A program made the translations under genes and the position numbers. From Thiopseudomonas sp. (lineage in GTDB: Bacteria; Pseudomonadota; Gammaproteobacteria; Pseudomonadales; Pseudomonadaceae): 32,466 bases of DNA. Below, one piece after another: positions 27,367-32,466 of this stretch (position 1 is its first letter; each line of letters starts with the position of its first letter). The stretch is from assembly GCA_018384595.1 (NCBI GenBank), contig JAHAYO010000081.1, positions 1 to 32,466 on the forward strand. Direction: 5' to 3'. Below the pieces are notes generated by a model that was not told the origin of the DNA, did not search any database, and worked only from the letters and a program-made list of their open reading frames with translations.

Positions 27367-29160
27367 ATGTCGTTGTTGCTGCGCTGGCGTTTTTTCGTAT
27401 TTCTGGCTGGAATCATGCTGGCGCTGTTGTGGCCGCTGCATGCGCTGGTACAGGGCTATTACCTAGACAGCCTAAGCCGCAAAAACGCGCAGACGCTGGA
27501 CCTATTCGTAGCCAACCTGAGTGGCACCCTGAAACAGTATGAGGTGTTGCCGCCGATTCTGGGCCGTTTGCCCGAGGTGCAAAACGCTCTGCTCAATCCG
27601 CAGCAGGCCGATGCCCGCGAAGCGGCTAATCATCTGCTTAACCGCATTCAACAGCAGACTCGTGCTGATGTGGTGTATTTGTTGGACACCAGCGGCAGCG
27701 CAATTGCCGCCTCCAACTGGCAGCATGCGCGCAGCTTTGTCGGCCACAACTTTGCCTTTCGCCCCTACTTTACCGAAGCACTGGCCCAGCGCACCGGTAC
27801 CTTTTTTGGGCTGGGTAATATCTCGGATAAGCGCGGCTACTATGTTGGCAATGCGGTGTATGTGGATGAGGTGGTGGTGGGCGTGCTGGTGGTCAAGGTG
27901 GATTTGGACTTTACCGAAAGCCTGTGGGGGGCTGCGCCCGAACGACTGATCGTGACCGATAATCGTGGCGTGGTGATCCTCGCCTCGGAGGCTGACTGGC
28001 GCTTTCGTGCCAGCCGTCCGCTTAATGCGACAGAGCTGGCGCAGGTGGCTCAAATTCGTCCCTATGCCAGCACAGAGCCGCAGGCGCTAGCCCTGCAAGA
28101 AAACCAATGGCTGCGCTTTGAGCAAACCCTTGCACAAACCGGCTGGACCGTTAGCGTACTGGTGCCGCGCCAAGCACTGGCGGTGCAGGTGCGTACTGCT
28201 ATGGCAGTGGCCACTGCCAGCATGCTGGCGCTGCTGTTGGTGCTGGGTCTGTTGATGCAGCGTCGCCGGCATTATCTGGAACGTATCGCGCTGGCGGCCG
28301 ATGCCCGCCGCGAGCTGGAACAGCGTGTCGAACAGCGCACGCTGGATTTGCAAAACCTCAACCAGCGTCTGCGTGAGGAAGTGCTAGAACGGGAAAATAC
28401 CCGCCAAGCGTTGCTGCGCACCCAGGATGAGCTGGTGCAGGCCGGCAAACTCAGCGCGCTGGGCGTGATGTCGGCCAGCATCAGCCACGAACTGAATCAG
28501 CCGCTGGCTGCCATTCGCAGCTATGCGGATAACGCCAAGATTTTTCTGCAACAACAGCGCTGGCCCGAGGCCGGCAATAACCTAGAGCTCATCACCGCAC
28601 TCACCGACCGCATGGCTTCAATCATCAAACACCTGCGCGCCTTTGCCCGACGCGACCCGCAAGCATCCGAGCATGTGGCGCTGCAGCCGGCGATTGAGGA
28701 TGCGCTGGCGCTGCTGGCCAATCGCGGACACGAGCTGGGGGTAGACATCAGCCGCGATATTCCTGATGCCACGCTCTGGGTTGAGGCGGGCGAAACCCGC
28801 TTGCGTCAGGTGTTGGGCAACCTGTTGGCCAATGCGCTGGATGCACTGGCTGAACAGGCGCAGCCACGCCGCCTTGAGCTGATTACTCGCCAGCACGACG
28901 GTTGGGTTTGCCTGCTGATTCGTGACAATGGCCAAGGATTCAGCGAGGATGCGCTGCTGCAGGCCCGCGAGCCCTTTTTTACCACCAAAACCAGCGCCCG
29001 TGGTCTGGGGTTGGGGCTGGCCATTTGCGACTCGGTGATCCGCTCGCTGGGTGGGCGACTGGAGTTTGCCAACTGTGCCCAAGGCGGTGCCTGCGTAGAG
29101 CTGTACCTCAAGCCCATTGATTCAAGCGTAAATTTGCAAGCCCGTGAGGATGGTGTCTGA
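27367..29160 (+). CDS. dctB: C4-dicarboxylate sensor histidine kinase DctB
   Basis: Membrane sensor that phosphorylates DctD in response to C4-dicarboxylates. It has a first membrane helix at about residues 8-29, a periplasmic double-PDC sensor (about 30-275, including NFAFRPYFTEALAQRTGTFFGLG...RGYYVGNAVY), a second helix (about 278-298), a coiled-coil linker, a dimerisation/phosphoacceptor helix with SISHELNQPLAAIRSYADNA (H374), and the ATPase domain with N-box NLLANALDAL, DNGQGF, FFTTK and GLGLGLAI. It has 597 residues. GGGAG lies 5 bases before the ATG. The stop overlaps dctD (TGATG). It is divergent from yhhQ. Confidence 0.95.
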   Translation: MSLLLRWRFFVFLAGIMLALLWPLHALVQGYYLDSLSRKNAQTLDLFVANLSGTLKQYEVLPPILGRLPEVQNALLNPQQADAREAANHLLNRIQQQTRADVVYLLDTSGSAIAASNWQHARSFVGHNFAFRPYFTEALAQRTGTFFGLGNISDKRGYYVGNAVYVDEVVVGVLVVKVDLDFTESLWGAAPERLIVTDNRGVVILASEADWRFRASRPLNATELAQVAQIRPYASTEPQALALQENQWLRFEQTLAQTGWTVSVLVPRQALAVQVRTAMAVATASMLALLLVLGLLMQRRRHYLERIALAADARRELEQRVEQRTLDLQNLNQRLREEVLERENTRQALLRTQDELVQAGKLSALGVMSASISHELNQPLAAIRSYADNAKIFLQQQRWPEAGNNLELITALTDRMASIIKHLRAFARRDPQASEHVALQPAIEDALALLANRGHELGVDISRDIPDATLWVEAGETRLRQVLGNLLANALDALAEQAQPRRLELITRQHDGWVCLLIRDNGQGFSEDALLQAREPFFTTKTSARGLGLGLAICDSVIRSLGGRLEFANCAQGGACVELYLKPIDSSVNLQAREDGV

Positions 29161-30530
29161 TGCTGGAAATTGCTGCTGATACCCAAGTGCTGTTGCTGGA
29201 TGATGACGAACACCTGCGCACCGCGCTGTGCCAGACCTTCGCACTGGCAGGTCTGCGCGTGCAGGCTTGCGCCAGCGCACAGGGATTGCTGACGGCGCTG
29301 GCACCGCAATGGGCCGGGGTGGTGGTTAGTGATATTCGTATGCCCGGCATGGATGGCCTGCAGTTGCTGGAGCTGTTACACGACTTCGACGCCCAGCTGC
29401 CGGTGCTTCTGATTACCGGCCATGGTGATGTGCCGGTGGCGGTACGGGCCATGCGTGCTGGTGCCTATGACTTTTTACAAAAGCCCTTTGCCAGCGACCT
29501 GCTGCTAGACAGCGTGCGTCGGGCGCTGGATGTGCGGCGGCTGGTGCTGGAAAACCGTCAACTGCGCCTAGCATTGGATGAGCAACAACAGCTGGGCGAA
29601 CGCCTGTTGGGCCATTCGCCGGCAGCGCAGCGTTTGCGTCAGCAGATACAAGCGCTGGCACCGCTGCATGCCGATGTGCTGATTTTGGGTGAGACGGGCA
29701 GCGGGAAAGAAGTGGTGGCGCGCACCCTGCACGAGCTGTCACCCAGGCGCAACGCGCCCTTTGTGGCCATCAATGCCGGCGCGCTGGCCGAGTCAGTGAT
29801 TGAAAGCGAGCTGTTTGGGCACGAGGCGGGTGCCTTTACCGGTGCGCAAAAAAAACGTATTGGCAAGTTTGAGTACGCCCAAGGCGGCACGATTTTTCTG
29901 GATGAAATCGAAAGCATGAGCCTAGAAGTACAGGTCAAGCTGCTGCGCTTGTTACAGGAGCGCGTGGTCGAGCGGGTGGGTTCCAATCAGCTGATTCCGC
30001 TGGATATCCGCGTGATTGCCGCCAGCAAGGAAGATTTGCTGCTGGCCTCCGACGAAGGCCGTTTCCGTAGCGACCTGTATTACCGGCTGAATGTGGTCCA
30101 AGTACAGATTCCGCCGCTGCGCGAACGCCAGGACGATATCCTGCCGCTGTTTGTCCACTTTATGGCGCAGGCGTGTCAGAAGTATCAGATTGCCGAGCCG
30201 GAATTGCCGGCGACCCAGCGGGCGCTGCTGCTCAGTCACGACTGGCCCGGCAATGTGCGCGAACTGCAAAATGCTGCCGAACGCTTTGCCCTGGGGCTGG
30301 AGCTGGCCATCAGCACGCCGCTGCAGGAACTGTCTGCCATTGCCGGCTTGTCCTTGCCACAACAAGTGGAAGCCTTTGAGCGCGCCCTGATTGCCGCCGA
30401 GCTGGCGCGTGGCCATGCGTCGCTGCGCGAAGTCGCCGAGGCACTGCAAGTTCCCCGTAAAACCCTGCACGACAAAATCCGCAAATACGGATTGCACCTA
30501 AAATCCCATGGCGGAAATTCGCCAGGTTGA
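29160..30530 (+). CDS. dctD: C4-dicarboxylate response regulator DctD (sigma-54 activator)
   Basis: NtrC-type enhancer-binding protein. It has a receiver domain (residues 1-120) with the acidic pair in LLLDDDE and phosphoacceptor D58 in VVSDIRMPGMDG, an AAA+ domain with Walker A GETGSGKE (177-184), the sigma-54 contact loop GAFTGA (224-229), Walker B GTIFLDEIE and the arginine finger region GRFRSDLYYRLNVVQV, and a C-terminal Fis-type helix-turn-helix (about 410-450, LREVAEALQVPRKTLHDKIRKYGL). It has 456 residues. All residues needed for sigma-54 activation look intact. The sigma-54 promoter before dctP is the natural target. Confidence 0.95.
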   Translation: MLEIAADTQVLLLDDDEHLRTALCQTFALAGLRVQACASAQGLLTALAPQWAGVVVSDIRMPGMDGLQLLELLHDFDAQLPVLLITGHGDVPVAVRAMRAGAYDFLQKPFASDLLLDSVRRALDVRRLVLENRQLRLALDEQQQLGERLLGHSPAAQRLRQQIQALAPLHADVLILGETGSGKEVVARTLHELSPRRNAPFVAINAGALAESVIESELFGHEAGAFTGAQKKRIGKFEYAQGGTIFLDEIESMSLEVQVKLLRLLQERVVERVGSNQLIPLDIRVIAASKEDLLLASDEGRFRSDLYYRLNVVQVQIPPLRERQDDILPLFVHFMAQACQKYQIAEPELPATQRALLLSHDWPGNVRELQNAAERFALGLELAISTPLQELSAIAGLSLPQQVEAFERALIAAELARGHASLREVAEALQVPRKTLHDKIRKYGLHLKSHGGNSPG

Positions 30531-30752
30531 TGGCGCAGATGGCGGGTTTCCGCCTGAGTCGTTGCTTGGTTTTGCACCTTGTTGAGATGAGCTGTGCGCC
30601 GCCGATAGGGTTGCTTGGCGCTCAAACAGCACGCTTCACACTGCCTGCCTAGGCTTTTGCGCGGGAACAAAGCGCCAAGGCGTGGGATATCTTTTGCCAC
30701 ACTGACAGGCTGTTGCAACATGCAGACATGTACAGACTGCCGGCGTCAGCGG
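30531..30752 (+). other. dctD-dctP intergenic region, upstream half: inverted repeats, possible enhancer
   Basis: No gene is visible. Just after the dctD stop is a weak terminator-like hairpin GGCGG/CCGCC, loop GTTT (30541-30554), without a good T-tract. CTTGGCGCT (30614-30622) and AGCGCCAAG (30671-30679) are perfect inverted repeats 48 bases apart. TGTTGCAACA (30711-30720) is a perfect 10-base palindrome lying about 150 bases before the sigma-54 promoter, a plausible distance for a DctD enhancer site. The binding assignment is inference. Confidence 0.4.
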
Positions 30753-30814
30753 GGGATAGGCATGGCAAGGAGCCTACAAGGATGTGCTTGCGGCGTCCCC
30801 GCCGTGCCTATCCC
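30753..30814 (+). repeat. Large inverted repeat upstream of dctP, likely a dispersed intergenic element
   Basis: GGGATAGGCATGGC (30753-30766) pairs with GCCGTGCCTATCCC (30801-30814): 14 base pairs with one G-U, enclosing a 34-base middle that contains GAGCCTACAAGGATGTG and GCGGCGTCC. The middle resembles a family of intergenic inverted repeats I recall being scattered in marine and Pseudomonas-like gammaproteobacteria; I cannot verify that here, and no second copy occurs in this window. It ends 57 bases before the sigma-54 promoter, between it and the palindrome at 30711. Confidence 0.55.
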
Positions 30815-30870
30815 TGAACGGGCTATATCCTCCCGCTCCACCACATCAAAAACCCCCGTTCCTAAGACCT

Positions 30871-30886
30871 TGGTATGACTCTTGCT
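30871..30886 (+). promoter_or_regulatory. Sigma-54 (RpoN) promoter of dctP
   Basis: TGGTATG, four bases, then TTGCT matches the -24/-12 consensus TGGCACG-N4-TTGCW at 10 of 12 defined positions, with GG and GC exactly ten bases apart. The start would be near 30897, giving a leader of about 97 bases. The adjacent sigma-54 activator gene dctD supports it. Confidence 0.8.
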
Positions 30887-30915
30887 GTAGCGGTTCGGTT
30901 TTTGCTGGCCTATAG

Positions 30916-31986
<1,071 letters not shown>

Positions 31987-31994
31987 GTTCGTGC

Positions 31995-32041
31995 ACTGTG
32001 TGGCTGCCCTCCACTGGGCAGTCACACAGTCGCTGTGACTG
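31995..32041 (+). other. Strong, mutually exclusive hairpins after dctP
   Basis: Starting 9 bases after the dctP stop, ACTGTGTGGCTGCCC (31995-32009) pairs with GGGCAGTCACACAGT (32016-32030): 15 base pairs with one G-U and a 6-base loop. The strand CAGTCACA (32019-32026) can instead pair perfectly with TGTGACTG (32034-32041). No U-tract follows. Such hairpins often protect the mRNA of binding-protein genes from 3' exonucleases; the alternation is an added feature. Confidence 0.7.
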
Positions 32042-32105
32042 CATGGCCGGCAGGAAAGGACTTGCTTGTTACATGTGGAAAAGGCATGGAGTCCTTCGCA
32101 AAGCA

Positions 32106-32126
32106 CCTGGCCCAAGCCGGGTTTTT
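32106..32126 (+). terminator. Weak intrinsic terminator/attenuator between dctP and dctQ
   Basis: CCTGGC (32106-32111) pairs with GCCGGG (32116-32121), one G-U, loop CCAA, followed directly by TTTTT. The stem is short, so it probably stops only part of the transcripts, giving more DctP than membrane subunits. Confidence 0.55.
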
Positions 32127-32171
32127 CGCAAGTGTTCCGTTTTAAATTTAGTCGTTTGGAGAGCCCCCTCA

Positions 32172-32466
32172 ATGAACACCATACTTAGGCTATGGGCCCG
32201 CTTTGAGGAAGCCTTCATTGTCTTCCTGCTGGCGGCCATGACATTGGTGACTTTCGCTTATGTCATGCTCAACAACCTGTACAGCATGTTTTATGCATTC
32301 GCTGAATGGGCCGGAGATGACTCGGCCCTGCAAAATGTTTTTTACAGCATTGGTGATTTCATCATGGATGGTGCCCAGGCCATGACCTGGAGTAACGCGC
32401 TGACCAAGGCGCTGTTTGCTTGGTTGATTTTCTTCGGTATTGCCTATGGCGTGCGCGTGGGCGGCC
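32172..32466 (+). CDS. dctQ: TRAP transporter small permease subunit DctQ (partial, runs off the window)
   Basis: The first 98 codons are present: MNTILRLWARFEEAFIVFLLAAMTLVTFAYVMLNNLYSMFYAF..., then MTWSNALTKALFAWLIFFGIAYGVRVGG. This matches the first half of Pseudomonas DctQ, with a membrane helix at about residues 14-36 and the start of a second at about 79-96. DctQ is the four-helix partner of DctM; full length is usually around 210 residues. GGAG lies 9 bases before the ATG. The gene continues past the right edge, where dctM would be expected next. Confidence 0.93.
   Translation, partial: MNTILRLWARFEEAFIVFLLAAMTLVTFAYVMLNNLYSMFYAFAEWAGDDSALQNVFYSIGDFIMDGAQAMTWSNALTKALFAWLIFFGIAYGVRVGG

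Noticed and set aside
27210-27416. N-terminal extension of yhhQ by 69 residues
   Set aside because: The extension is basic and low-complexity, has no ribosome site, covers the riboswitch and promoter candidates, and is absent from YhhQ proteins.
30616-30631. Sigma-54-like site TGGCGC...GCA
   Set aside because: GG-N10-GC spacing is right but the -12 half is poor (CAGC instead of TTGC); the site at 30871 matches much better.
30683-30698. Sigma-54-like site TGGGATA...TTGC
   Set aside because: It has a good -12 box, but the -24 box is weaker and it would leave a leader of about 285 bases; kept only as a secondary possibility.

Overview
The window looks like core chromosome of a gammaproteobacterium close to Pseudomonas (Pseudomonadaceae sensu lato). 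The evidence is gene content and order: ponA diverging from pilMNOPQ-aroK-aroB-damX-like, then mpl-ubiX, purE-purK, rpe-gph-trpE, trpD-trpC, coaE-yacG and dctB-dctD-dctP-dctQ. Encoded proteins such as PonA, PilM, PilQ, Mpl, PurK, DctP and DctQ resemble their Pseudomonas counterparts as I recall them. No database search was possible, so genus is not assigned. I see no insertion sequence, prophage, integrase or CRISPR array.

Layout: (1) 1-85, tail of an upstream gene and a terminator. (2) 105-10950, PBP1A on the minus strand, and divergently the type IV pilus alignment/secretin operon pilMNOPQ run on into aroK, aroB and a SPOR-domain P-loop protein. (3) 10954-12062, a TetR repressor and a tRNA-Asn/Pro/Lys operon with its own promoter and terminator. 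(4) 12107-13624, ispA and ppa on the minus strand. (5) 13886-17777, mpl-ubiX and purE-purK, separated by a 339-base gap with a repeat-like stretch and a structured purE leader. (6) 17820-20397, an HD-GYP protein, rpe and gph. (7) 20639-25024, trpE, then a meso-diaminopimelate dehydrogenase gene where pseudomonads usually carry trpG, then trpD and trpC. (8) 25104-27209, an exported protein of unknown function, coaE, yacG, and a YhhQ-type queuosine-precursor transporter with a compact preQ1-I-like pseudoknot over its ribosome binding site. (9) 27367-32466, the C4-dicarboxylate two-component system dctBD and the start of the TRAP transporter dctPQ, with a good sigma-54 promoter before dctP and strong RNA structure around it.

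How the genes work together: PilM-N-O-P-Q form the inner-membrane-to-secretin alignment complex of the type IV pilus machine. AroK and AroB feed the shikimate pathway, whose chorismate goes to TrpE/D/C. PonA and Mpl build and recycle peptidoglycan, and Ddh would supply its meso-DAP. DctB senses C4-dicarboxylates, DctD would activate the sigma-54 promoter, and DctP/Q (with DctM, presumably beyond the window) import the substrate.

The most interesting signals are the candidate preQ1-I riboswitch (27215-27245), ddh inside the trp cluster with trpG absent, the mutually exclusive hairpins and weak terminator between dctP and dctQ, the large inverted repeat upstream of the dctP promoter, and the purE leader.
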